A stretch of DNA of 64,000 nucleotides from Bacteroidales bacterium UBA4814 (GTDB lineage: Bacteria; Bacteroidota; Bacteroidia; Bacteroidales; UBA7960), in the NCBI GenBank assembly GCA_002402465.1, contig DHFW01000049.1:1-64000 (forward strand), written 5' to 3'. The notes beneath the pieces are model-generated. The model searched no databases and was not told the origin of the DNA. It was given only the letters and a program-made list of their open reading frames with translations. How positions within the stretch are numbered: the first letter of the stretch is position 1; every line of letters starts with the position of its first letter. The position numbers were made by a program, and so were the translations under genes. Of this stretch, positions 41,198 through 50,846 are shown piece after piece.

Positions 41198-44100
41198 TTA
41201 CTCCATTATACTGAGTTTTTTCACCACAATGCCATCGTTGCTCACAATACGGACAAAATAAGTGCCTGCCTGCAAATGGCGAGTGTAAAATGTGAAGCTA
41301 CCGCTTATTTTGCGGTGCAGAGAAACCGTTTCGCCCAACAGGTTAATCAGGTAAACGTCGGCTTGCTTATCCACTGGTAAGTCGAGCCTGAAATAATCCC
41401 TTGCAGGGTTGGGGTAGAGTGTTACCAAATCCATGGCGTTTTCGTCAATGTTAGTTCCGTCGGCATACAACACAATGTCAACGGTTTTATCGCCATAAAC
41501 AATTTCCACTTCGCCTTCGTAGGGGAAGTAAAACTCATGTTCAACCCTGATGGTGTAAGTGCCGGGAAGGAGGTCGTCAAAATCATACCTTCCGGCTTCA
41601 TACACGTTGTTCCCCATTTGAATCACGGCATCAGTAAGTACGTTGTCCCACTCGTCTATCACTGAGAAAAACATATTGAAAACCCTGGTCAAGGGAACAA
41701 CAACCCTGTTTTCATCGTCTTCGGTTACGCTGAAGAACTGGCCAATGATTGGCCTGTGGTTTTCAGCTATCGCATTATAACGGAAAGTTCCTGGCAGCAG
41801 CTCAAGACCTGTTTCACCTTCTTCGTTGGTTAGCATAGTGTAGCTTCCCACTTTAACCTGGGCTTCTTCAATGAGTTCTTCAAACTGATTTGTTACCACA
41901 AAAGTCACCTCTTGTTCGTCAGCCGCATCGTCGGCAGCAAAGGCCATCCATATATTAGGCCTGACAGCGCTGGTGCCATTAATGGCTGGCGATGGGTTGG
42001 TGTCGCTATAGCCATAAGCAACCAGGTTGGCCGACTGCTGTGTGGAGGCCACCTGGTAAAAAGTGCTAACCCAGTTTCCGAGCAGGCCCCAGGTAATTTC
42101 AACCACCAGGTTGCTTTCGCCATCGTACTCGAAGGGTTCTATTTCCCAGGTATGCCATCCTGTGGTGGAAGGCATTTGGTAATTCTGAGCAGAGAACACA
42201 ACTGTCGCATCGGTCATGTCGATGTATGTGGTGGAGGTAAAGGCGGCCTGTTCCACATGCTTAAACCTGATGTTAAAGTTGGGCAGGTTGTTGAAAGTGG
42301 TAGAAGCACGAATAATATTAAAACCAATTTCAAGTATGGTTTTCTCACCTTCGCCCAGTTCACTTGCCAGGTAAATCATTTGGCTGCGATTGGCCTTATA
42401 ATAGTTGTAGAACGGGAACTGCCCCGAAGTGGCATTGCCGTTACCAAGGGTGGTTTCGGGCACCTGGCCAACGACAAGGCTTTGCTCCGATTCGAAAAAG
42501 TGGCCATCTTCAATGGAAAACAGCAGCGGAAGCATAGTGCCTTCGACCATAGCCTCGTGAGCGGTTACCGTATAAGACACATCCAGGTATTCGCCGGCAG
42601 GGATTACCGGGAGTTCTTCTTCGTATTCAGCAATAGTGAAGTAGGGGCTTTCGGCAAAGAACTGGGTTACCGGGGCCATGGCAGGGGCTCCGCCGGTATT
42701 GGTGTAACGAACCACCAGGTCGGCTGTTTCGCCTGGGTCGAGCCGGTTGTTGCTGTTTTCGCCGGAATCGTTTACGGTTAACTCTCCAATGGTAAACATG
42801 GGTGAGTAAATGCGCATGGAAAAGTTCGATGACCATTCGTTCTCTTCATCATCAGTTACATGGATAGTAAACAGCACGCTATGGTTGTTTGGAATCACGT
42901 CGGCCACTTTCAGGGTAAAGGCATTATCAACACTTACATTTCCGCTTGCTTCAATTTCGCCAAAAGATTGTTCTCCCTTAATAATGGTAATATGTGGGTT
43001 TTCGGTGGTCAGCACGGCATTTGTGCCCAACGCCGGGTCAATGCCCACATTTCTGAGCGAGAAGTGCAGTTGTATGGTTTCGCCATAGTCAGCCTGGCTG
43101 TTGCCGTTGTAATCCTCATCGTTTATGGTCATGTGGTTAAAGATCACATAAGGACCGTCTGGAGGAATCACCTGGATTTCATCGTTGATATGGGTAACCT
43201 TGTTGAAACCGGTGATAGCCAAGGTGAGGGTGCCGGGTTCGGTCAGCGGCTCACTAAATGTTACGGTTGCGGTTCCGTTTTCAACAATGGCAGTACCAAG
43301 AATTTCGATTTCTTCTTCTATTTCGTTAAACCTGGTAATTGCCACCAATGCACCATCAGCATCTTCTACCTGCACTTCAAATTCTGAAAATCCGATGAGT
43401 ATCACGGGGTTATAAATGGCTTCCAGTGGCTGTGGGGCTGCGGTACGTACCTGCAGGGTTGGGTCGCCAAACAGCACCCAGGTGTCGTGGGTTTGAATAC
43501 CTACCGAACCGTGTGCAGGAATCATTTTCATGCTACCATTTATGGAAAGACCACCAAAGGTGCGTTTAATGTGGTCGCGCTTTTCAGCCAGTATGGTTAC
43601 CATTTCGTCTTGTCCGGTCATTGGTGGCTGCCAAGCCTGATTGATAGTCGACATCATAGTGCCGATGGCTCCGGTGGGCTCACCGTTGTGGGTGGCGCGC
43701 ATCCAGGCTTCGGCAAAGCAATAGGTGTTTACAAAGGCACCGTTTACACAAGCCACTGACCAGATAAAGGGCAGCTTGCCCACATTGGTAAGGTTATTTA
43801 CATGGGTGTTGCTGAATCCGCCCACACTCCAGCTGGTTTCAGAGCCATGGTTGCAGAAGTTTACGATAGACACACCGTTGTTGAACCCGGTCGACATTTG
43901 AGCAGCAGTGGTGTTTGTTATCCCGGGCACGTTGTTGTCGTATTCCTGATGAACCACATCGTAGGTAAAGTTAAGCAGGGTGTCGCGAATAAAGTTCATG
44001 TGCACATAATCGGCTTCTCCTCCATTGTGGCCGCCGCCGGCGCCTTCGTTGCGGGCAATGCCCATTCCATAGCTCAGCCAGGTGTCGGTTTCATTCAAAT

Positions 44101-45193
44101 CTTTTTCATAATGAATCATTCGCTGCACCTGTGTTTCGACATGTGCTATGTTTTCCGCTGAAAAGCGTCCCACAAAAATTTCGTTGTAAGAGTCGTTGCC
44201 TGCCAGGTAACCATAGGCATTATCGGTGTGTCCGCTCGAATTGGAAATGGTGGGTATTTGCGGCGCATCGCCTACCAGCAGCAAGTATGAGAAGTCTTCG
44301 TTTTCGTTGTAGTAGTTCTGAACAAAAGCCTTGATGGCGGTGGCAGTTGCACCTGCTTCAGACTTGAGTACCAATTCGGTTTTTCGGCCAATGGTGCGCT
44401 TCCAGTTAACAAAGGGCTGCATGGCTTCGGCAAAGTCATCAAATACAATAATCAGCATGCTGCCTTCTTCATCAACAATATATTTGCTGGTTTCATAATA
44501 TTCCATGTTGAGGAACATATGATTGTAAATCTGGCGGAATTCGCTTTCGAGGCTCGAAATATCCTTGGTGCGGGTGAGGGTGTTTTCGCCGGTTTGGCCG
44601 GTACTGGTTACCTCCACCACAATATCGGTATACACCCTCAGGGTTTTGGTTACCGGGTTGTATTGAAATGGAAAAATGGTAACGGTTTGTCCGCGGAAAT
44701 CGCGTATAATGAACGGGTCTTCAAGCTGTGCAAGGGTTCCTGGCCAGAATTCATTTTTCTGGTAAGGCTCGCCATAAACCAGGGGTACATCATCGGGATT
44801 TATGTCGCGGGTAAAATGCCCTTTTGAAGGTAGTATCTCCACGTTTTCAAAATCCTGATATTGTGAGCGGACCACGTGCACTTCCATGCTTGCCATGTCT
44901 GGTATAATAATGGAAGTGAAAAGCTTGGCCAGGTCTGGGGCACCTTTTTCGGTGATCTGAACGCCGTTTTCGAGGCTGATCAGCTGTTGAATTCCGCCTG
45001 GAGTACGCACATTGGTGGCAGTAAAACCTTCGAGAGAGAAATGAATCTCTGTATTTTCAATGTTGGTTTTTACCAGGTCGATACCGGCGGGCTGAGGTCG
45101 GGCACTGCCTATTCCAACCCATGTTGACTGGGCCTGGAGCTGAAGCGTCAGCCCGGCCAATAAGATACAGAAGGTTAAAACAAATTTCTTCAT
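41198..45193 (-). CDS. C25 gingipain-like peptidase with T9SS sorting domain, copy 1
   Basis: The 1331-residue secreted protein has a signal peptide (about 1-22), an N-terminal propeptide region and a C25 caspase-like catalytic domain. Catalytic residues are His449 in NFCNHGSETSW and Cys482 in SVACVNGAF, as in gingipains. Several beta-sandwich/Ig-like domains follow, with a carboxypeptidase-regulatory-like domain near 1120-1250. A type A T9SS C-terminal sorting domain starts LYPNPARDYFRLDLP. It should be exported by the GldKLMN/PorP machinery encoded 10 kb away. Target specificity (Arg or Lys) cannot be judged. A terminator separates it from the related upstream gene. Confidence 0.88.
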   Translation of the reverse strand: MKKFVLTFCILLAGLTLQLQAQSTWVGIGSARPQPAGIDLVKTNIENTEIHFSLEGFTATNVRTPGGIQQLISLENGVQITEKGAPDLAKLFTSIIIPDMASMEVHVVRSQYQDFENVEILPSKGHFTRDINPDDVPLVYGEPYQKNEFWPGTLAQLEDPFIIRDFRGQTVTIFPFQYNPVTKTLRVYTDIVVEVTSTGQTGENTLTRTKDISSLESEFRQIYNHMFLNMEYYETSKYIVDEEGSMLIIVFDDFAEAMQPFVNWKRTIGRKTELVLKSEAGATATAIKAFVQNYYNENEDFSYLLLVGDAPQIPTISNSSGHTDNAYGYLAGNDSYNEIFVGRFSAENIAHVETQVQRMIHYEKDLNETDTWLSYGMGIARNEGAGGGHNGGEADYVHMNFIRDTLLNFTYDVVHQEYDNNVPGITNTTAAQMSTGFNNGVSIVNFCNHGSETSWSVGGFSNTHVNNLTNVGKLPFIWSVACVNGAFVNTYCFAEAWMRATHNGEPTGAIGTMMSTINQAWQPPMTGQDEMVTILAEKRDHIKRTFGGLSINGSMKMIPAHGSVGIQTHDTWVLFGDPTLQVRTAAPQPLEAIYNPVILIGFSEFEVQVEDADGALVAITRFNEIEEEIEILGTAIVENGTATVTFSEPLTEPGTLTLAITGFNKVTHINDEIQVIPPDGPYVIFNHMTINDEDYNGNSQADYGETIQLHFSLRNVGIDPALGTNAVLTTENPHITIIKGEQSFGEIEASGNVSVDNAFTLKVADVIPNNHSVLFTIHVTDDEENEWSSNFSMRIYSPMFTIGELTVNDSGENSNNRLDPGETADLVVRYTNTGGAPAMAPVTQFFAESPYFTIAEYEEELPVIPAGEYLDVSYTVTAHEAMVEGTMLPLLFSIEDGHFFESEQSLVVGQVPETTLGNGNATSGQFPFYNYYKANRSQMIYLASELGEGEKTILEIGFNIIRASTTFNNLPNFNIRFKHVEQAAFTSTTYIDMTDATVVFSAQNYQMPSTTGWHTWEIEPFEYDGESNLVVEITWGLLGNWVSTFYQVASTQQSANLVAYGYSDTNPSPAINGTSAVRPNIWMAFAADDAADEQEVTFVVTNQFEELIEEAQVKVGSYTMLTNEEGETGLELLPGTFRYNAIAENHRPIIGQFFSVTEDDENRVVVPLTRVFNMFFSVIDEWDNVLTDAVIQMGNNVYEAGRYDFDDLLPGTYTIRVEHEFYFPYEGEVEIVYGDKTVDIVLYADGTNIDENAMDLVTLYPNPARDYFRLDLPVDKQADVYLINLLGETVSLHRKISGSFTFYTRHLQAGTYFVRIVSNDGIVVKKLSIME

Positions 45194-45212
45194 TACAATG
45201 GTTTGCTTGGTT

Positions 45213-45251
45213 ATAAAAAACCTGCACTGGCTTTTTTGGGGCCAGTGCAGG
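45213..45251 (-). terminator. Intrinsic terminator between the two C25 genes
   Basis: CCTGCACTGGC (45221-45231) pairs with 45241-45251 in an 11-bp stem. On the minus strand it is followed by TTTTTTAT, so it ends the upstream C25 transcript. Confidence 0.85.
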
Positions 45252-45260
45252 CATTGGAAA

Positions 45261-48200
45261 TTACTGGAGAATAATTTTTTCGATACGGGTTTGGTCGTCA
45301 GTAACCACTTTCAGGTAGTATACACCCGATGCAAAGCCGCGCAGGTTAAACTCGAGCTGCGTTTGTCCGGTACCGGGGCTAAGCACTTCCTGGCTGATCA
45401 CCTGGCCCTGGTAGTTGGTCAGGGTTGCCACGGCGCTTTTGCCGGCGGTATTGAGCCTTACATGCAGTGGTCCGCGAGTGGGATTGGGGAATACCTGAAG
45501 ACTCAGGCCCTCGTTGAGGTCGTTAATGGAGGTGCCGTCAGGGGTAAGTGTAACCTGTACTACCAAGTCTTCGTCAACCACTTCGAAAGAGCCAGTGTAG
45601 TCATGGTATCCATCACGTGAAATAACGTAATTGTAGGTACCGGCCTGCATAGGTTGCATCTCATAATCGCCGGGTTGGTGGGTGTCTTCTTCCACAGATA
45701 TTACAGCATCGGCTACCGTATTGCCCCAAATATCGTCAATTTCGAATAGGACACCATAGAGCGGAATAAAGTTCAGCACTATTTCCAAGGTATCTTCTTC
45801 AACCAGCAGGGTGCCGGTTATGGGTTCCATAATTCCGGCAGTAGCCGTATAGGTATAGGTGCCCGGCATCAGGGTAAAGCTGGTCTGCCCCTCAGCGTTG
45901 GTATGTTTTGTGAGGGAGCCGATTTTTACCGCGGCACCTTCAAGGAGCTCATCGCCCATGGTTGCAATGAACACTACTTCTTGGGTATCTTCGGTTTGTT
46001 CAGCTGCAAAAGCAAGGAAAAGGTTTGGCCTGTTTCCCGAAACACCATTGTATCCGGGAGGGTTAGCTGTATCGCTGTAACCATAGGCTACCAGATTGTC
46101 AGGATAAGTGGTACAAGCTACCCGGTAATAAGTCGAAGTCCAATTGGGAAGCTGACCCCAAATTATTTCGATGATAAGGTTGGTTTCCCCATCGTAGGTA
46201 TAGTTCTGAATGTCCCACATGTGCCAGCCGGTGGCCTCGGGCATGGAGTAAGAGTCAGCCGAAAAAACTTCGGTTGCGCCAGCCATATCAACAAAAGAAC
46301 CTGTTGGAAGGGTGTTGATCGTGGTGGGCTTAATAAGAATTCTGAAGTTGGGAAGGTTGCGGTAGTTATCGGCAACCTGTATAATGTTAAACCCAAGTTC
46401 AGTAATCACCTTTTCGCCAGAGCCAAGCTCGCTGGCTTTGTAAAGCATCTGGGTGCGGTTGGCCTTGTAGTAGTTATAGAAAGGATATTGAACGGACTGC
46501 ACATTGCCTGTACCCACTTCCATTTCGGGAACTTGCCCGATCACAACCATTGTTTCTGCACCGTACCAATGACCATCTTCAATTTCAATGGCCATTTCCA
46601 CGAAAGTGCCCTCCATAGCCGAAGCATGAGCGACGACCTCAAAAGGAACTTCCACGGTTTGTCCGGGTGCGATGGGTGCAAGTTCAAAGATGCCTTGTGC
46701 AATGGTCAGGTAAGGCGAAGAGCCTTCGAGAGAAATTATCGGCAGATTTGCAGTGGCATGGCCGTGGTTGGTCACGCTGAAGATAAGATTTGCGGTTTCG
46801 CCCGGATCCAGGCGGTTGTTATGGTCGCCTTCGCTGTCGTCGATGGCAAAAACCGGATCGATCTCAAACACAGGAGCATTAACCGTGATTCGAAGGTTTG
46901 AAACCCATTGATCTTCCCCATCGGTAATATGAAGCTGGAAAGTAACCTTGTGCTGGTTTGGTACCTGGTGATCAACAGCGACAAGAAACGCATTTTCTAC
47001 CGTAGAGGTGTTTTCCGTTTCACCGGTCTCCATGCCTGGGAAGGTAATGGTTTCATCGGCATTCAAAATGGTGATATAATCATCTTCGCCAACGAGGGTA
47101 ACGCTAACCTCACCCACCGGATCGGCACCAACGTTCTTAATGGTCACATGCAGGGTGAATTCTTCGCCATAATCGGCCATTTGGTTTGCATTGGCCTGGC
47201 TGTCGTTAATTTCATAATTGTCGATAACAACAAATGGGCCTTCGAGGGCTGCAGCCGGAATATCCATAATATAAGGGATGTACTGGTGTTTGGTAACCAC
47301 AATGCGCACATCGCCACCATCGAGTATGGGTTCAATGGGTACTTCCACTTCCCCGCTTGCATCAACAAATGCGGCACCGTGCAGCAAACCGTTCATGGAA
47401 ATGGCCACATAGGAGCCGGGCAGGGCATTCACGGTGTAAGTGTCGAGACCAATGGGTACTATTGGCATGTGCGAAACCTGGTTTTCTTCCCCTTCGGTAA
47501 GATAGATGAAGGTGGAGGGGTCGCCAAATGTATGGTATGCCTGCCAGTAATACAAGGGGCTGGAATGGCTGGGGTAATTTTGAACGTCCACTTCGGTTAC
47601 GGCCAGGTTCCCGACAAATTTAAGGGCGGCCACGGCCAGGTAATCCGAAACAAACGGGGCGTCATAAGCGCCAAGAGTGGTTTGTGCTGCGGTGGGCACG
47701 TATCCATTGTTATTGCCCGAAATAGGGAATGCACCAACCGACCAGTAAAAATCTTCGAACCAGTAGGTGTTTGGCACTGAGCCAATGTATGCCACCCCAC
47801 CCTTATTGGCGGCGCGAACCCAGGCTTCACCAATGGATTCGGGCTGGCTGAACATGCTGCTTTGGCAGCAGTTGCCAATGGCCAATGGATATTTTCCGGC
47901 ATTGGTCATATTATGCACGTCGGCCACGGTAAGATAAGGGCCTGCCCAGGAGGTGGGTGAACAGTGAGCCGTAAAGTTTATTAAGCTTACGGAAATCCTT
48001 TCATTATCGTAGCAGCCGGTATAACCTGAGTTGTTGTTGGGGTTGTTGGGGTCGCTGGCCACGCCATATCCCCATACGGTGTTAAATCCATGGGCTGCGT
48101 TAAAATAATTGGCCGTGCCGTATTTTACGGTTGGCTGCCCTACGGCAGGGTTCCAAGAGGCATCCTGCCCGGCAATGAGAGTAACATTATTCAGGTATGA

Positions 48201-49364
48201 TGGATCAGTAAACTCATACTTTTCGTAGTACAGGATTTTGTCCAGCTGGTTTTGCAGTTCCTGCACATTGCGGGCCGAAAGGCGGCCGTAGTACATTTCG
48301 GGAAAGTAATCGCCATCGACCGAAGCATAATACAGGTCGGTTACGCCATTTGATGCGCTGCCATTGGCCGAAGCGGGCATGGTGGCGGGATCTCCGACCA
48401 GCACAATAAAGGTGGGGGCGGGGTTATCGGGGGTAGCCGCATTGTATTGTGCATGGATGAAACTCTGGATGGCCGAAGCACTTGTTCCGATTTCATCGGT
48501 GTAAGCCACCGTCAGGAAAAAGCCCTGCTGGGTTTTCCAATCCAGATAGGGTTGCAAGGTTTCCTCAAACATACGGTTGGAAACCACCACCATCTTAATG
48601 GGGTTCTTGGTCAAATCAGGGTGGTTGTCAAAAACATTTTTCAACCCGAACGGATTAAGCACCTTCCCGTACACCACATCGAAATAGGGCGAATAGGTGG
48701 AAGCTTTAATGTGATTGGTTAACGACAAGTCGGAACCCGAATACTTCACTTCCACTTCAATATCGTTGAAAACCTTAATGGTTCCCTGTGCTGGGTTGTA
48801 TTGAACCGGTGCCACGGTAAGGCGGGCAATGCGCATCCCACGCATCACACCCAGCACCTCCACTTCGGCAAGAGGATTTTCTGTAAAGGCATTTTTGGTA
48901 AAGCTTTCTGCTTTAAACTCGAAAGGCACCTGGCGGGCATCAAGGTCTTTGCGCAACGAAGGTTGCACAGGCATTAAGGGGTTATCGATACCATAATCGG
49001 CCAGGCGATATTCGGTGGTGGTGTAATTCAACACTTTTACTTCCACCTCGGCACCAAAAGGAATTTCGATAAGGTGCTTGTAAGCAGGGAGTTTTGGAGT
49101 GCCGAGATCGCCTACAGAGTAACCCTGATCAAGAAAGAGCTCTGAGAAAGTACCGTGCTCGGTCTTAACATCAATGGCATTGAGCCCCTGAAATTTAAAA
49201 TCAACCTTTGTGCGTTGAAAATCATTGGTTTTGACTTCGGCAGCACTGGGTTCGGTGCGGAAGTCGATGCGGGCAGCCTGGGCATTTACATGCTGCCATC
49301 CAATAACCATCACAAGCAGCAACAGGGCTTGTGCGGCTAACGAAACAGGTAAAAATCTCTTCAT
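45261..49364 (-). CDS. C25 gingipain-like peptidase with T9SS sorting domain, copy 2
   Basis: The 1367-residue paralogue of copy 1 has the same domain plan: signal peptide (about 1-28), propeptide, C25 domain and repeated Ig-like domains. The carboxypeptidase-regulatory-like region and the sorting domain beginning VFPNPTRGPLHVRL complete it. The catalytic His467 lies in NFTAHCSPTSW, and the nucleophile is Cys499 or Cys500 in the unusual doublet GNCCQSSMF. Similarity to copy 1 is strongest in the stalk (for example FPFYNYYKANR versus YPFYNYYKANR). The two genes are a tandem duplication that has diverged. A terminator follows, so they are independently expressed. Confidence 0.88.
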   Translation of the reverse strand: MKRFLPVSLAAQALLLLVMVIGWQHVNAQAARIDFRTEPSAAEVKTNDFQRTKVDFKFQGLNAIDVKTEHGTFSELFLDQGYSVGDLGTPKLPAYKHLIEIPFGAEVEVKVLNYTTTEYRLADYGIDNPLMPVQPSLRKDLDARQVPFEFKAESFTKNAFTENPLAEVEVLGVMRGMRIARLTVAPVQYNPAQGTIKVFNDIEVEVKYSGSDLSLTNHIKASTYSPYFDVVYGKVLNPFGLKNVFDNHPDLTKNPIKMVVVSNRMFEETLQPYLDWKTQQGFFLTVAYTDEIGTSASAIQSFIHAQYNAATPDNPAPTFIVLVGDPATMPASANGSASNGVTDLYYASVDGDYFPEMYYGRLSARNVQELQNQLDKILYYEKYEFTDPSYLNNVTLIAGQDASWNPAVGQPTVKYGTANYFNAAHGFNTVWGYGVASDPNNPNNNSGYTGCYDNERISVSLINFTAHCSPTSWAGPYLTVADVHNMTNAGKYPLAIGNCCQSSMFSQPESIGEAWVRAANKGGVAYIGSVPNTYWFEDFYWSVGAFPISGNNNGYVPTAAQTTLGAYDAPFVSDYLAVAALKFVGNLAVTEVDVQNYPSHSSPLYYWQAYHTFGDPSTFIYLTEGEENQVSHMPIVPIGLDTYTVNALPGSYVAISMNGLLHGAAFVDASGEVEVPIEPILDGGDVRIVVTKHQYIPYIMDIPAAALEGPFVVIDNYEINDSQANANQMADYGEEFTLHVTIKNVGADPVGEVSVTLVGEDDYITILNADETITFPGMETGETENTSTVENAFLVAVDHQVPNQHKVTFQLHITDGEDQWVSNLRITVNAPVFEIDPVFAIDDSEGDHNNRLDPGETANLIFSVTNHGHATANLPIISLEGSSPYLTIAQGIFELAPIAPGQTVEVPFEVVAHASAMEGTFVEMAIEIEDGHWYGAETMVVIGQVPEMEVGTGNVQSVQYPFYNYYKANRTQMLYKASELGSGEKVITELGFNIIQVADNYRNLPNFRILIKPTTINTLPTGSFVDMAGATEVFSADSYSMPEATGWHMWDIQNYTYDGETNLIIEIIWGQLPNWTSTYYRVACTTYPDNLVAYGYSDTANPPGYNGVSGNRPNLFLAFAAEQTEDTQEVVFIATMGDELLEGAAVKIGSLTKHTNAEGQTSFTLMPGTYTYTATAGIMEPITGTLLVEEDTLEIVLNFIPLYGVLFEIDDIWGNTVADAVISVEEDTHQPGDYEMQPMQAGTYNYVISRDGYHDYTGSFEVVDEDLVVQVTLTPDGTSINDLNEGLSLQVFPNPTRGPLHVRLNTAGKSAVATLTNYQGQVISQEVLSPGTGQTQLEFNLRGFASGVYYLKVVTDDQTRIEKIILQ

Positions 49365-49550
49365 GATTAAAATTAAAGGTGAAATAAAAGAATTGTGTTA
49401 GTTGGCGCGCTAAAAGTAACAAAATTGGTTTAATAAACCAACTTAAGGCTTCCTATATTTTTCCCACTAGCCTTTGTTTTATAGGCTCATAGGTTACTAT
49501 CATAAAAATATTTAGGGTTGATCGCAAAAATGTTATAAAAAAGGGAAGGA

Positions 49551-50774
49551 TTATTTATTTTTTTCGAGCAGCAATGAAATGTTTCTTATCGGAAGGATAG
49601 ATGCCAGCAATCCGATACCAAACACCGTAATGCTTACCAGCACAAAATCCATACCTTGCACGGCCACGGGATAGGCATCAATAATAAATGAACCATCGGC
49701 CTGTATGCCAATAATGCCAAACCGCATTTGCAACCAGCTCACCAGTCCGCCCAGAATAATGCCTGCCAAGGCTCCGCCCAGGCTGATCATAATGCCTTCG
49801 ACCAGGAATATGCGCCTGATCACTTTTTGCGATGCGCCCATGCTGTGCAGTATTTTTATGTCGCGCGACTTTTCAATCACCAGCATGGTAAGCGAGCCAA
49901 TCACATTAAAGGAAGCAATCACCAGAATGAAGCTCAAGATAAGGAAAATGGCCCATTTCTCCGAGCGCATCACTTTATAAAGGAAGTCTTGTTGCTGCAA
50001 ACGGTTTCTAACCTCAAAATGCGGCCCCACCAACTCCTGCACTTGCTGCTGCACCCTGCCTGGATTGGCAGCCGGGTCGAGCCCTATCACCAACGAGGTC
50101 ACCTCGTTGTCGTACTCGAGCAGGCGGCGAGCCAGTCGCATGGGCACCAGGATATATTCCATGTCGAATTCTGATTGCAGCCCAAAGATGCCGCTCGCAA
50201 AATTGCTCGAAGCGTTGAAAGCCTGCGAGGGCTGAAGGCCCGTGCTTCTGCCCCGCCTGGGCACATATAGGTTGAGCATGTGCTGAAAATCGTTGATGTT
50301 GGCCCCAAGCACATATTCCACACCTTGCCCCAGCACCAGGAAGTCGGCATCGCCTTGTTCAAGAATAAACTCGCCGGCAACCAGCATGCTGTCGATACCG
50401 GTAATTTCTACAAAAGTATCATTTACACCGCGCATGGTAACCAAGTGCTGACGATCCCGGTAAGTTAGCAGGGCCGTTTCTTCGAGCAGCTCGCTGTAGA
50501 GCACCACCCCCGGAATGTTTTTTAGCTCCTCAAGGGGAAGGTCGTCAACAGAAAAAACCTTGCCCTCGCGCAGGCGAATCTCCATATCGGGATTAAAGGC
50601 GTTGAATAAGGAGAGGATCAGTTTTTCAAAGCCGTTAAAAACCGACAGTACCACCACCAGGGCCATGGTGCCCACCGCCACCCCAATAACCGACACCAGG
50701 GTAATGATGTTAATGGCATTGTGCGATTTTTTCGCAAACAAATACCGGCGCGCTATGAAAAAAGGGAATCGCAA
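49551..50774 (-). CDS. LolC/LolE-type FtsX-family permease
   Basis: The 407-residue membrane protein has an N-terminal helix (about 20-45, NAINIITLVSVIGVAVGTMAL). A large periplasmic domain follows (about 50-260), then three C-terminal helices of the FtsX fold. This is the arrangement of ABC permeases that extract lipoproteins from the inner membrane (Lol) or act as MacB-like transporters. The ATPase partner is not adjacent, which is common for LolC/E homologues in Bacteroidota. The TTG at 50774 (RFPFFIARRYLFAKK) is preferred because the further upstream TTG at 50804 is part of the -7 box TAATTTTG. Confidence 0.85.
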   Translation of the reverse strand: MRFPFFIARRYLFAKKSHNAINIITLVSVIGVAVGTMALVVVLSVFNGFEKLILSLFNAFNPDMEIRLREGKVFSVDDLPLEELKNIPGVVLYSELLEETALLTYRDRQHLVTMRGVNDTFVEITGIDSMLVAGEFILEQGDADFLVLGQGVEYVLGANINDFQHMLNLYVPRRGRSTGLQPSQAFNASSNFASGIFGLQSEFDMEYILVPMRLARRLLEYDNEVTSLVIGLDPAANPGRVQQQVQELVGPHFEVRNRLQQQDFLYKVMRSEKWAIFLILSFILVIASFNVIGSLTMLVIEKSRDIKILHSMGASQKVIRRIFLVEGIMISLGGALAGIILGGLVSWLQMRFGIIGIQADGSFIIDAYPVAVQGMDFVLVSITVFGIGLLASILPIRNISLLLEKNK

Positions 50775-50801
50775 TGCGTGGGGGGTTAAGTGTTCAGGAA
50801 A

Positions 50802-50809
50802 CAAAATTA
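50802..50809 (-). promoter_or_regulatory. -7 box TAATTTTG of the LolC/E-like permease gene
   Basis: This minus-strand TAnnTTTG match overlaps the longest candidate start codon. Transcription would begin about 7 bp further on, leaving about 20 nt before the TTG at 50774. Confidence 0.45.
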
Positions 50810-50846
50810 TTGATTATTGTATATTGAAAATTTTTGGAATCCAAAT

